DNA from: Caccoplasma sp905210875
GTDB lineage: Bacteria; Bacteroidota; Bacteroidia; Bacteroidales; UBA11471
Length of the DNA: 64,000 nt
Direction of reading: 5' to 3'
NCBI GenBank assembly: GCA_963931635.1
Contig: OZ007034.1
Span: 1,550,001-1,614,000, forward strand
Below are positions 47,419 through 55,502 of the stretch, piece by piece (the stretch's first letter is position 1; each line of letters opens with the position of its first letter). The translations under genes and the position numbers were made by a program. The notes under the pieces are model-generated. The model was given only the letters and a program-made list of their open reading frames with translations, was not told the origin of the DNA and did not search any database.

Positions 47419-47658
47419 ATGTCGAAGATTTGTCAAATTACGGGAAAAAAAGCCATGGTTGGCAATAATGTATCCCACTCGAAAAGACGTACCAAAAGAA
47501 GATTTAACGTCAACTTATTTACGAAAAAGTTCTATTGGGTAGAACAAGATTGCTGGATTAACTTGCGTATATCTGCTGCCGGTCTCCGCACTATCAACAA
47601 AATCGGTTTGGACGCAGCCCTCAAACAGGCAGCCAGCAAAGGTTATTTGAACGCTTAA
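47419..47658 (+). CDS. rpmB: 50S ribosomal protein L28
   Basis: 79 aa. MSKICQITGKKAMVGNNVSHS and KRRFNVNLF are the L28 hallmarks. Only two isolated cysteines are present and no CxxC pairs, so it is the zinc-free form. First gene of the L28-L33-DUF4295 operon; spacing to rpmG is 18 bases. Confidence 0.97.
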   Translation: MSKICQITGKKAMVGNNVSHSKRRTKRRFNVNLFTKKFYWVEQDCWINLRISAAGLRTINKIGLDAALKQAASKGYLNA

Positions 47659-47676
47659 ATTTAAGAGGACCTGAAC

Positions 47677-47865
47677 ATGGCAAAGAAAGCAAAAGGTAAT
47701 AGAGTACAAGTAATTCTCGAATGCACCGAACAGAAAAATAGTGGTCTGCCCGGTATGTCGCGTTATATTACCACCAAAAACAGAAAAAACACCACTGAGC
47801 GTTTGGAGTTGAAAAAATACAACCCCATTTTGAGAAGAGTAACCATTCACAAAGAAATTAAATAA
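47677..47865 (+). CDS. rpmG: 50S ribosomal protein L33
   Basis: 62 aa. RVQVILECTEQKN, RYITTKNRKNTTERLELKKYNP and the basic tail are diagnostic of L33. The C-terminal CxxC of zinc-binding L33 is absent; only one Cys is present. Second gene of the operon. Confidence 0.97.
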   Translation: MAKKAKGNRVQVILECTEQKNSGLPGMSRYITTKNRKNTTERLELKKYNPILRRVTIHKEIK

Positions 47866-47874
47866 TAAGAACCC

Positions 47875-48027
47875 ATGGCAAAGAAAACCGTCGCATCCAT
47901 ACAGAAAGGTGAGGGTCGTACCTATTCCAAGGTGATTAAAGTTGTAAAGTCGCCCAAGACAGGAGCTTATGTGTTCCAGGAAGAAATGGTACCCAATGAC
48001 AAAGTAAACGAAGTTCTCGCTAAGTAA
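47875..48027 (+). CDS. DUF4295 family small basic protein
   Basis: A 50-aa basic protein starting MAKKTVASIQKGEGRTYSKV and ending VNEVLAK, 9 bases after rpmG. DUF4295 proteins are found in Bacteroidota directly after L28 and L33, and are thought to be ribosome-associated because of this context and their charge. The reading frame is short but has an ATG, tight spacing and a terminator after it. Confidence 0.88.
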   Translation: MAKKTVASIQKGEGRTYSKVIKVVKSPKTGAYVFQEEMVPNDKVNEVLAK

Positions 48028-48365
48028 GAGACTCATCTCGATATTTATGACGGCGGCCGCATAAAGCATGCGGCCGCCGTCGTTATTTCTATTCACGATT
48101 TTGCGTCGGGTAGTCGGGATACATATAAAGACATTCCGATTTACGGTAGCTCTTTTTCTTTATATCCGTTTAAGAATCCGCTCCGATATCATCAGTTATT
48201 TGTCGCAAAATACAAGTCTCCTTCTGTCGTATTATTGTGCCGGCATAGTTAAAAAGCCATATGCATTTCCTTGTAAAAATGGCGAAGAGAGGCATTTCAT
48301 CTCTATGAGCACCTCTCTCCGCCATGAAATTAATGACACTTTTGTGATAGAAGTTTATCGAAGCT
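48028..48365. other. Convergent intergenic region
   Basis: Apart from the hairpin at 48049-48081 I see nothing recognisable. The open frames crossing it are low in quality and run into cdsA antisense. A loose inverted repeat, ATTTCAT...ATGAAAT (about 48294-48329), has no T-run. Confidence 0.5.
48049..48081 (+). terminator. Terminator after the rpmB operon
   Basis: A perfect 14-bp stem GACGGCGGCCGCAT/ATGCGGCCGCCGTC with a 5-base loop. The following T-run is weak (GTTATTTCT). Confidence 0.7.
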
Positions 48366-49208
48366 TTAAGCCGCAAATATATATAAATATATGGCGGCCG
48401 AAGGCGCGGCCAAGAGTACACTGTCGAATCGGTCGAGTAGACCTCCGTGACCAGGCAGCATTTGACCCGAGTCTTTTACCTTTAGGGTACGTTTCATCAA
48501 TGATTCGCACAAGTCTCCCCATGTGGAGAAAATCGCTACGACAGCACTCAGTCCTATCCATTGTTCTGGATTGAGAAATGTGCATTGGGTCGACCATACC
48601 CAACCGGCAATCAGGGCAAAGATTAAACCTCCGAAAAATCCTTCCCACGACTTCTTGGGTGAGATGCGCTCAAAGAGGCGGTGTTTGCCCAGCAGACTTC
48701 CTACGATATAGGCTCCGGTATCGTTGAGCCAGATAAAGGAGAAGAAGGCGATTACCATCAGTTTGTTGTATGGCATGAGAAGATACTCGGGCGCAAGAGG
48801 TGGATAGGCAATATAGCTGAGCAGTCCAAAGGGAAGCGCTACATAAATCTGTCCCAAAAGCGAGCGGCTCAACGATTCGATGGGATTTTCTTCTTTGAGA
48901 TAGAGCCGCACGACGAATGTGTAGAGCAGATAGATGATGTAGGGGCTGAACAGGTAGATGCCCGGTATTCCAGGCTGTGTGTCGTGCAGGAGAAAGAGTA
49001 TGCCTACCAGATAGGTACCACCCAGTATATCGGCATAGAGAGCCCATCGCGAGACTTTTTCATTGACAAGCCGGTAAAATTCCAGCAGGCTGAGGATGGT
49101 GATGATGAGGATAAGCCCTCTGAACGATATGGCACTATACCATGCCGCACCTAAAATGACGGCGACAAATATGAGGCCTGTAATGCTGCGGGTAATGAGA
49201 TTTTTCAT
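48366..49208 (-). CDS. cdsA: Phosphatidate cytidylyltransferase (CDP-diglyceride synthase)
   Basis: A 280-aa polytopic inner membrane enzyme that makes CDP-diacylglycerol for all phospholipids. There are seven or eight hydrophobic segments. SPKKSWEGFFGGL (about 183-195) and the C-terminal signature KDSGQMLPGHGGLLDRFDS, with its Asp residues, are the CdsA motifs. It is third in the minus-strand order rsfS-ftsH-cdsA, but a strong terminator separates it from ftsH. Confidence 0.96.
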   Translation of the reverse strand: MKNLITRSITGLIFVAVILGAAWYSAISFRGLILIITILSLLEFYRLVNEKVSRWALYADILGGTYLVGILFLLHDTQPGIPGIYLFSPYIIYLLYTFVVRLYLKEENPIESLSRSLLGQIYVALPFGLLSYIAYPPLAPEYLLMPYNKLMVIAFFSFIWLNDTGAYIVGSLLGKHRLFERISPKKSWEGFFGGLIFALIAGWVWSTQCTFLNPEQWIGLSAVVAIFSTWGDLCESLMKRTLKVKDSGQMLPGHGGLLDRFDSVLLAAPSAAIYLYIFAA

Positions 49209-49230
49209 GCTATCAAGTATTTCAGGTTAT

Positions 49231-49270
49231 AAAAAGACAACCGCAGCCCATACGAGGGGCTGCGGTTGTC
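49231..49270 (-). terminator. Terminator between ftsH and cdsA
   Basis: The stem GACAACCGCAGCCCC/GGGCTGCGGTTGTC is followed on the minus strand by TTTTT (49231-49235), a classical intrinsic terminator 7 bases after the ftsH stop. Confidence 0.85.
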
Positions 49271-49276
49271 GGTAAG

Positions 49277-51379
49277 TTACGCTTTGTTATTGTCGGGTTG
49301 ATTTTCACGATGAGCCTCTTCCGATGCTGTTTCGTGTTTGTCTTCAGACGCTTCGTGCTTCTCCTCCTCATGAGCAGAATTGGTTTCGGTAGAAGATGCA
49401 GATGTGGCTGGTTCATCGCTGCTGCTTGTCTTGTTGGCTTTCTGAGTATCTTTCTGAGCTTGCTCATTCACTCGCAAGATTTCTTCACTGCGAGACGCCC
49501 ACGGACGTTTTCCGAAAATTTGTTCTACATCTTCGGTGAATATCACCTCACGCTCGATAAGAACCTGAGCCAGTCGGGCATGGCCTTCGGCGTGTTCGAG
49601 CAATATTTTCTTGGCTCGTTCGTATTGTTCGTTGATGATGCGGCTCACCTCTTTGTCGATAATGCGGGCTGTCTCTTCACTATACGGTTTGGTAAATCCG
49701 TATTCTTGCCCGGTCGAATCATAGTAGGAGAGGTTGGGCAACTCTTCGCTCATGCCAAAGTAGGCTACGATGGCGTAGGCCTGCTTGGTTACTCGTTCGA
49801 GGTCGTTGGCGGCACCTGTCGAAATGTGACCGATAAAAAGTTCCTCGGCTGCCCGTCCGCCCAGAGTGGCGCACATCTCATCGAGCATGGCCTCTTTGGG
49901 GGTGATTTGCCGTTCCTCGGGAAGGTACCATGCAGCACCGAGCGCTTTTCCTCGGGGTACTATGGTTACTTTTACCAGCGGGTTGGCATATCGCAGGAAC
50001 CAGCTGAGTGAGGCGTGTCCAGCTTCATGTATGGCGATAGAACGTTTTTCTTCGGCGGTAGTGATTTTGGTGCGTTTTTCCAATCCTCCGATGATACGGT
50101 CGACGGCATCCATGAAATCTTGTTTTTGAACCCACTGTTTGTGATTGCGGGCGGCGATGAGGGCAGCTTCGTTGCACACGTTGGCGATGTCGGCACCCGA
50201 GAAGCCGGGAGTCTGACGAGCCAGCAGGTCTATATCGACCGTGTTATCGATTTTTACTCCGCGCAGATGTACTTTGAAAATCTCTTTCCGGTCGTTGAGA
50301 TCGGGAAGTTCCACGTAGATTTGTCGGTCGAAACGTCCGGCTCTCAACAAGGCCTTGTCGAGAATGTCGGCGCGGTTGGTGGCCGCCAGTACGATGATAC
50401 CGCTGTTGGTGCCGAAACCGTCCATTTCGGTGAGGAGCTGGTTGAGAGTGTTTTCCCGTTCGTCGTTCGAGCCCATGTTCGGGTTACGTCCGCGGGCGCG
50501 ACCCACGGCATCGATTTCGTCGATGAAGATAATGCAGGGAGCTTTCTCCTTGGCTTGGCGGAAGAGGTCGCGTACCCGTGAGGCTCCTACGCCCACAAAC
50601 ATCTCGACAAAGTCAGATCCAGACATGGAGAAGAAAGGTACATTGGCTTCTCCTGCCACAGCCTTGGCCAGTAGGGTTTTACCCGTTCCCGGAGGGCCTA
50701 CCAGCAAGGCTCCTTTTGGAATTTTGCCGCCCAAGTCGGTATATCGTTTCGGATTGCGGAGAAACTCAACAATTTCTTCTACCTCTTGTTTGGCCTCGGA
50801 AAGTCCGGCAACATCTTTAAAAGATACTTTGGGTGAACCCTCTTTATCAAAGAGCTGGGCTTTGGCTTTACCTACGTTGAAAACGCCACCGCCGCCACCT
50901 CCGCCGTTCGACATACGACGCATGATGATAAACCAGAAGACGAACAGCAGGATAATGGGTCCAAACGACCAGAACATATCACCGAAATCGCTGCTTTTCT
51001 CGTATTGGATTTGTGTGTCAAATCCCGATTCTTCTTCCCATTTGCTCACCTCTTGGGTGAATGTGGCGGCATCGGGAATGTTGACATAGAGTTTGGGGGT
51101 GCGACCCAGTTTCTGTTGGTCGCTCGTGTTAAATATTTTCTGAGCGGTTGAGTCGGAAAGAAATGCCTCCAAGTAGTCTTTATTGGTGTAAACGGTAATT
51201 TGTTTAATGCCTCCTTCCCGGGCTATTTTCTCAAACTCCGACCATGTTACCTCTTTCGACGAGGAACCGTCGTTCATGTAGTATACCCCTATCAGCGAGA
51301 GAGCTATGATGGCATACATCCAATAAAGGTTGAATCGGAATATTTTTTTGTTTCCTCCTTGCGGGTTGTTGTTTCCCAT
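49277..51379 (-). CDS. ftsH: ATP-dependent zinc metalloprotease FtsH
   Basis: A 700-aa membrane AAA+ protease. An N-terminal helix (about 18-36) precedes a periplasmic domain, and a second helix follows at about 120-140 (IILLFVFWFIIMRRM). The AAA domain has Walker A GPPGTGKT, Walker B CIIFIDEID, and the SRH ATNRADILDKALLRAGRFDRQ. The zinc site HEAGH is at 451-455. A glycine-rich GGGGGGGVFNVG follows the second helix, as is usual in Bacteroidota. The C-terminal 60 residues are an acidic, Ser/Glu/His-rich tail (EEEKHEASEDKHETASEE) that looks disordered. It follows rsfS. Confidence 0.97.
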   Translation of the reverse strand: MGNNNPQGGNKKIFRFNLYWMYAIIALSLIGVYYMNDGSSSKEVTWSEFEKIAREGGIKQITVYTNKDYLEAFLSDSTAQKIFNTSDQQKLGRTPKLYVNIPDAATFTQEVSKWEEESGFDTQIQYEKSSDFGDMFWSFGPIILLFVFWFIIMRRMSNGGGGGGGVFNVGKAKAQLFDKEGSPKVSFKDVAGLSEAKQEVEEIVEFLRNPKRYTDLGGKIPKGALLVGPPGTGKTLLAKAVAGEANVPFFSMSGSDFVEMFVGVGASRVRDLFRQAKEKAPCIIFIDEIDAVGRARGRNPNMGSNDERENTLNQLLTEMDGFGTNSGIIVLAATNRADILDKALLRAGRFDRQIYVELPDLNDRKEIFKVHLRGVKIDNTVDIDLLARQTPGFSGADIANVCNEAALIAARNHKQWVQKQDFMDAVDRIIGGLEKRTKITTAEEKRSIAIHEAGHASLSWFLRYANPLVKVTIVPRGKALGAAWYLPEERQITPKEAMLDEMCATLGGRAAEELFIGHISTGAANDLERVTKQAYAIVAYFGMSEELPNLSYYDSTGQEYGFTKPYSEETARIIDKEVSRIINEQYERAKKILLEHAEGHARLAQVLIEREVIFTEDVEQIFGKRPWASRSEEILRVNEQAQKDTQKANKTSSSDEPATSASSTETNSAHEEEKHEASEDKHETASEEAHRENQPDNNKA

Positions 51380-51431
51380 AAAAATGTAAATGTGGGGTTT
51401 GAAAATACTGTTTAGTTATTCTCTGCAAAAA

Positions 51432-51791
51432 TCATTCCACATCGGGTATTTCTGCCAATTTGGCATCGTTCCATAGCTCTTCGAGGTTGTAATATTTCCT
51501 CGGCTCGGGCAGAAATACGTGTACATATATGTAGCCGTAGTCGATGACAATCCATTGGGAATTCCTGTATCCGTCGTAGTTGAACGGTTTTACGCCTATT
51601 TTGTTCAGGGTCGTTTCTCGCACCGAGTCGGCAATAGCTGCTACCTGAGCGGGAGAGCCACCCTGGCAAATGATAAAATACTGTACCGATGCGGCGTTGA
51701 TGTCGGAGAGATCGACCGTAACAATTTGTTTACCTTTCTTTTCTTGTATTCCTTCGATGATGGTTTGTATCAATTGCTGGTTTTCTTCCAT
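51432..51791 (-). CDS. rsfS: Ribosome silencing factor RsfS
   Basis: A 119-aa protein that binds L14 and blocks subunit joining in starvation. It has the DUF143/Iojap core: VDLSDINAASVQYFIICQGGSPAQVAAIAD and WIVIDYGYIYVHVFLPEPRKYYNLEELW. The start ATG at 51789-51791 follows family length. It is 52 bases upstream of ftsH in the same direction. Confidence 0.95.
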   Translation of the reverse strand: MEENQQLIQTIIEGIQEKKGKQIVTVDLSDINAASVQYFIICQGGSPAQVAAIADSVRETTLNKIGVKPFNYDGYRNSQWIVIDYGYIYVHVFLPEPRKYYNLEELWNDAKLAEIPDVE

Positions 51792-51821
51792 GTAGATATT
51801 ATAATGCAAATTCTTTATATG

Positions 51822-51829
51822 CAAAGATA
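51822..51829 (-). promoter_or_regulatory. -7 box of rsfS-ftsH
   Basis: Minus strand TATCTTTG, a perfect TAnnTTTG, 30 bases before rsfS. The -33 position holds TTTA. Confidence 0.5.
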
Positions 51830-51946
51830 AATCGAAATTTGATATGGTAAAGGAGTTTAGTCGATTTAATCAAAAATTTTAGATATATTCTATTTCTCGG
51901 AATATCTTTTTAAGGAAATTGCACGGCAATCTTTCAGAAATATATC

Positions 51947-51954
51947 TATCTTTG
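51947..51954 (+). promoter_or_regulatory. -7 box of the DUF3127 gene
   Basis: TATCTTTG, 28 bases before the ATG at 51983. No clear -33 TTTG at the usual spacing. Confidence 0.45.
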
Positions 51955-51982
51955 TTGAAACGAATTTATAATCAATTTTTGT

Positions 51983-52342
51983 ATGGAAATTAAAGGCCGT
52001 ATCATTCAAGTCCTTCCGTTGCAGAGCGGCATCGGCCAGGTGAGTGGAAAAGAGTGGAAAAAGCAGGAATATATTTTGGAAACGCAAGAGCAGTATCCTC
52101 GCAAGGTATGTTTCCAGGTGAGTGGCAACCGCATTGAGCAGTACCCTGTATCGGTAGGCGATGAGGTGGTGGTGAGCTTCGACCTTGAAAGTCGAGAGGC
52201 CAAAGGCCGTTGGTATACCGACGTGCGTGCCTGGAAGATAGAGCGTGTACAACCCGCTGCGCCGGCTTCGTCCGGAAGTCCGGTTCCGCCTCCCCCTGTC
52301 GATTTTGCTCCTGCTGAGCCAACCGACGATCTGCCCTTTTAA
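51983..52342 (+). CDS. DUF3127 domain protein (OB-fold-like)
   Basis: A 119-aa protein. Residues 1-85 are a compact beta domain (MEIKGRIIQVLPLQSGIGQVSGKEWKKQEYI begins it), matching DUF3127, a Bacteroidota family with an OB-fold-like pattern and suspected nucleic-acid binding. The tail is Pro/Ala-rich and ends DDLPF, which recalls the acidic DxxPF tip of single-stranded DNA-binding proteins. DNA binding is inference. It is a single gene with its own promoter and terminator. Confidence 0.85.
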   Translation: MEIKGRIIQVLPLQSGIGQVSGKEWKKQEYILETQEQYPRKVCFQVSGNRIEQYPVSVGDEVVVSFDLESREAKGRWYTDVRAWKIERVQPAAPASSGSPVPPPPVDFAPAEPTDDLPF

Positions 52343-52354
52343 GGAACAGCAATG

Positions 52355-52402
52355 AAAGAACGGCGCCTTCTTGTTTCAAGCTAGAAGGCGCCGTTCTTTT
52401 TC
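52355..52402 (+). terminator. Terminator after the DUF3127 gene
   Basis: The stem AAGAACGGCGCCTTC/GAAGGCGCCGTTCTT with a loop of about 12 bases, followed by TTTTTC. It may also serve the convergent phosphatase gene. Confidence 0.8.
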
Positions 52403-52425
52403 GAAATTTTTCCCGGTGGAAAAAG

Positions 52426-53172
52426 TTACTTCCCGACAGATAGCAGGTCGTTGTGTAGCGACGGAAGCAGGTCTTTCACTTTTTTATACTCTTTGGTTGT
52501 CAGCCATGCACTTATGGCTTGGGCATGTTCCATGTTATGAAGGTCGCTGCCCAGAAATTCGACCATGCCGTTTTTGCACAACCACCAAGCGACCTCTTTT
52601 ATCTCTTTTCCGTAATAGCCGGCCAGGGAAAGCAGGTTTATCTGGAAATGGCACCCGTTGTTGTGTAGGTGATGATATGTCTCTTTGTGTGAGTGATAGT
52701 AGCGGTATCGCTCGGGGTGAGCCAGAATGGGCTGGAACCCGTTAAGCATAAGCCTGAAAAGTATGTCATCGAGGTCGATGGGGGCTTGCATGAAAGAGTT
52801 TTCGACCAGTAGTCTCTGTCCGGGGAGAGGAATAAAGGCTCTCACACCGCACTGGAGTAATTCTCTGAAATGCTCGTCCATACGATATTCGGCCGAGTAG
52901 TGCAGGTCGATATCGATTCCTTCTTGGGTCATCTTCTCTTTTAAGGCTTGGTAAGCGGGCTCAATGGTATCCGGTGAATTTTCATATACATCATCGATGA
53001 TGTGAGGTGTGGCAAAAATGTGTTTTATGCCCCACGATTGCATGGTATGGAGCAGTTGGAGCGATGTGTCGACATCGGGAGAACCATCGTCGATGCCGGG
53101 GAGTATGTGGGCGTGCAGGTCGGTACAGTAAAACAACTTGCCGTCACCTTTTTCTTTATTGAACCATTTCAT
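52426..53172 (-). CDS. CpsB/YwqE-type protein-tyrosine phosphatase (PHP family)
   Basis: A 248-aa cytoplasmic metal-dependent phosphatase. The PHP metal-binding motifs are TDLHAHILPGIDDG (18-31), FATPH, AEYRMDE, LAHPERYRYY and GSDLHN. Members dephosphorylate the tyrosine autokinase of capsule systems. The Wzc gene at 61607-63925 is the probable substrate, although the phosphatase lies on its own transcription unit, 8 kb away. Confidence 0.9.
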   Translation of the reverse strand: MKWFNKEKGDGKLFYCTDLHAHILPGIDDGSPDVDTSLQLLHTMQSWGIKHIFATPHIIDDVYENSPDTIEPAYQALKEKMTQEGIDIDLHYSAEYRMDEHFRELLQCGVRAFIPLPGQRLLVENSFMQAPIDLDDILFRLMLNGFQPILAHPERYRYYHSHKETYHHLHNNGCHFQINLLSLAGYYGKEIKEVAWWLCKNGMVEFLGSDLHNMEHAQAISAWLTTKEYKKVKDLLPSLHNDLLSVGK

Positions 53173-53245
53173 GTATCATGATTGTTTGAGGACAGCCGCC
53201 TGTGGCGTGCGATTATATCTTTATCCAGATAGAACAAATTCTTTA

Positions 53246-53277
53246 CAAAGATAGAATAAATGAGCAGTTTCGGCAAA
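53246..53277 (-). promoter_or_regulatory. Promoter of the CpsB-type phosphatase gene
   Basis: Minus strand TTTG (53274-53277), 20 bases, TATCTTTG (53246-53253): a perfect consensus, about 73 bases before the ATG. Confidence 0.7.
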
Positions 53278-53405
53278 TTTGTTTGACGGTATAAATGAGA
53301 CAGCGCTGTCGGAGATAACTGTTGTTTGAGTCACGTCGGCCATTGGGAAGCGTGCCACTCATCTAGGGCCGGGCGGCACTTCAATGTAAAAACCGGAAAA
53401 ATATT

Positions 53406-53435
53406 TTTGTAAATCAAAAGTTATGCGTACATTTG
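53406..53435 (+). promoter_or_regulatory. Promoter of rpmE2
   Basis: TTTG (53406-53409), 18 bases, TACATTTG (53428-53435), giving a leader of about 60 nt before the ATG at 53503. Confidence 0.6.
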
Positions 53436-53502
53436 CAGGCCATTATAAGAGTTGCACGTTTTACCACCGTGCTTTGATTTGTAAATATTAAAAAGATATA
53501 CA

Positions 53503-53766
53503 ATGAAAAAAGGAATTCACCCCGAGAATTATCGTCCCGTCGTATTCAAGGATATGTCGAACGATGAGATTTTTATCACCCGTTCTACGGTAGCTGCCAA
53601 AGACACTATCGAGGTTGACGGTGTAACCTATCCGTTGGTAAAACTTGAAATCACCAGTTCTTCTCACCCCTTCTTTACTGGAAAACAGAAACTGGTCGAC
53701 ACGGCAGGTCGCGTAGACAAGTTTATGAACCGCTATGCAAAACATATGCAGAACAAGAAAAAATAA
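53503..53766 (+). CDS. rpmE2: 50S ribosomal protein L31 type B
   Basis: An 87-aa L31: MKKGIHPENYRPVVFKDM, SSSHPFFTGKQKLVDTAGRVDKF and a basic tail. There are no cysteines at all, so it is the zinc-independent type B form. It has its own promoter and terminator. Confidence 0.96.
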   Translation: MKKGIHPENYRPVVFKDMSNDEIFITRSTVAAKDTIEVDGVTYPLVKLEITSSSHPFFTGKQKLVDTAGRVDKFMNRYAKHMQNKKK

Positions 53767-53780
53767 TCGGTTCTACCCAA

Positions 53781-53823
53781 AAACGAGAGGCGAAACAGTT
53801 TTTGTTTCGCCTCTCGTTTTTTT
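53781..53823 (+). terminator. Terminator after rpmE2
   Basis: The stem AAACGAGAGGCGAAAC/GTTTCGCCTCTCGTTT is followed by seven T. Confidence 0.9.
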
Positions 53824-53950
53824 GTGCCCTTCGTCAGGGGGGGGAGCGTTGGGTATGGGAGAGGTGAAAAACCGTGAGTACAGGTGGTCGTCGATGCAAC
53901 ATGAAATCGCAGCCCGATATATTCGGGGTAACATGTTTTCACAACGAAAG

Positions 53951-53989
53951 CCGGGCAGGCGACTTCTTTACTACGAGTCGCCCGCCCGG
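53951..53989 (-). terminator. Terminator of the wzi-type gene
   Basis: The stem CCGGGCGGGCGACT/AGTCGCCTGCCCGG on the minus strand (one mismatch) lies 41 bases past the stop and is followed by CTTTC. Confidence 0.65.
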
Positions 53990-54030
53990 TAGGTGTGAAA
54001 TATTATGGCGTGTAGCCTGTTTTAAAAGGC

Positions 54031-55497
54031 TCAGAAGAGGCGTCCCGATTTTCGTACCCCCATCTGCACGGCCCAGTTGTTGCCAACAAGCGTGCCCGCA
54101 TCGGCAGCCACACTCAGTCCGAATCGCCAGCCCTGCAATGCTTTGGGGGCATAATGGACTTCGAGCAATCCCGAGAAACCTTTTTCCATCTTGATATAAG
54201 GCGCATACGGATTTCCCCAGCCACGTTGCAGCGAAGCCAGGAAACGGTAATCAAATTCTCGGGTGATGTATCCGTCTATACCGATGTGTAGAGCCTCTAC
54301 CCGAGAGCTTTTGAACCCTAAGTCTCCATCGTCGTTATAGCCTGGAGATAGTACAAGCGGGTTGCCAATGGTGTGCCCTCGGTGTACCCACCCGTTATAT
54401 ACGGCATGCCCGTAGTACCAGTCGCCTGCGCTTACCTGTATGGGTATCTGCTGACTTTGGTCCCAAAGGAAGGGTCCACTCTGGTCGCGGGTTTCGAGAA
54501 ACTCCACGACTACGCCTCCGACGATGGGATAAGCCTGCTTACTGTGGTATTCAATTCCCCAGAGACCGTCGAACTTGTTGCGGAATATCATGCCCGAATG
54601 GTCGTCGAATGGGTGCTCGTGATAGATACGTCCTTCCCAGTTTTTTTGTCGCGTACCTACTGCAAAAAGGTAGGAGCCGAGGTGGTTGCCTGTTACATTT
54701 ACCTGGTCGATGTCTGGAGAGTCTTCTCCACCAGCCAGAGGTACAAATACTTTAAAGTATTGTACGACAATGTTTGAAGGAGAATTGTAGATAAGTTGAT
54801 TTCCCTTATAGGTTTTTCCTCCGAATTGTGCAGCCATGTCGATACCCACGATGCCGTAAAAACGTTTGCTTGTTTTACCGAAGCGCAACAATAGGTTTTT
54901 ACGGTGATAGAGTAGTCCCCGTGTGTAGTTTTGGTTGGAACTGTGTGTCCGGTACTGGTATTTGTCGTCGACAAAACGGCCGTAGGAGAGTTCTCCTTTG
55001 ATTTGTATAGTACCGTGAGTCCAGGGAAAGTTTACAAATTCGGGAATACCCACGCGCACCTGCGGTATGGGACGACTGTTGCCACTCCAAACCCAGCCTC
55101 CACTACTTAATGCTTTGTCCCACAACAGGGAATATTCTTCCTTGCTACCCACCATGAGTCCGAGGGCGAGAAAGCGCAACTCGGCATAGGCCTGTTGCAC
55201 ATAGCCCGGTACATCGTCGTTATAGGAGGTCATGGCGTCGAGTCCGAAACCGTAGGAGAAACGGTGGGTGGTGTCTATGTCTTGAATGACCGCAGCACGT
55301 AGGTATCCGGTATTGGGGGTGAACGATACGGTCCCACCACGATTGTTCATGAGGTAGAACGGTGTATATTCTCCACCTCCGGCTATGATGTTGGCTTCGA
55401 CACTATAATCGAGTTGTATCTTTTGAGATTGTCCACATACCGAGTGAAAGGCAAAAGCAAGGGGTAACGCGAGAAGAAAAGAACGAAACAGTGTCAT
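54031..55497 (-). CDS. Capsule assembly Wzi family outer membrane protein
   Basis: A 488-aa outer membrane beta-barrel. The signal peptide ends near SVCGQ (about 22). The barrel has alternating aromatic strands (AYAELRFLALGLMVGSKEE, SGGWVWSGNSRPIPQVRVGIP, LRFGKTSKRFYGIVGIDMAAQFGG) typical of Wzi. The C terminus ends RLF with a terminal Phe, as in outer membrane barrels. Wzi proteins hold capsule at the cell surface. Start ATG 55495-55497 is preferred, 5 bases after the upstream lipoprotein stop. Confidence 0.88.
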   Translation of the reverse strand: MTLFRSFLLALPLAFAFHSVCGQSQKIQLDYSVEANIIAGGGEYTPFYLMNNRGGTVSFTPNTGYLRAAVIQDIDTTHRFSYGFGLDAMTSYNDDVPGYVQQAYAELRFLALGLMVGSKEEYSLLWDKALSSGGWVWSGNSRPIPQVRVGIPEFVNFPWTHGTIQIKGELSYGRFVDDKYQYRTHSSNQNYTRGLLYHRKNLLLRFGKTSKRFYGIVGIDMAAQFGGKTYKGNQLIYNSPSNIVVQYFKVFVPLAGGEDSPDIDQVNVTGNHLGSYLFAVGTRQKNWEGRIYHEHPFDDHSGMIFRNKFDGLWGIEYHSKQAYPIVGGVVVEFLETRDQSGPFLWDQSQQIPIQVSAGDWYYGHAVYNGWVHRGHTIGNPLVLSPGYNDDGDLGFKSSRVEALHIGIDGYITREFDYRFLASLQRGWGNPYAPYIKMEKGFSGLLEVHYAPKALQGWRFGLSVAADAGTLVGNNWAVQMGVRKSGRLF

Positions 55498-55502
55498 GGC
55501 GG

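Larger units (their letters stand above)
53173..53502. other. Intergenic region with divergent promoters
   Basis: The promoter of the phosphatase gene (53246-53277) and that of rpmE2 (53406-53435) point away from each other. Between them is the 12-bp perfect palindrome GACAGCGCTGTC (53299-53310). No coding frame is convincing. Confidence 0.6.

Noticed and set aside
53735..54194. Short plus-strand frames between rpmE2 and the wzi-type gene
   Set aside because: They cross the rpmE2 terminator and run antisense into the wzi-type gene, with no start context or domain.
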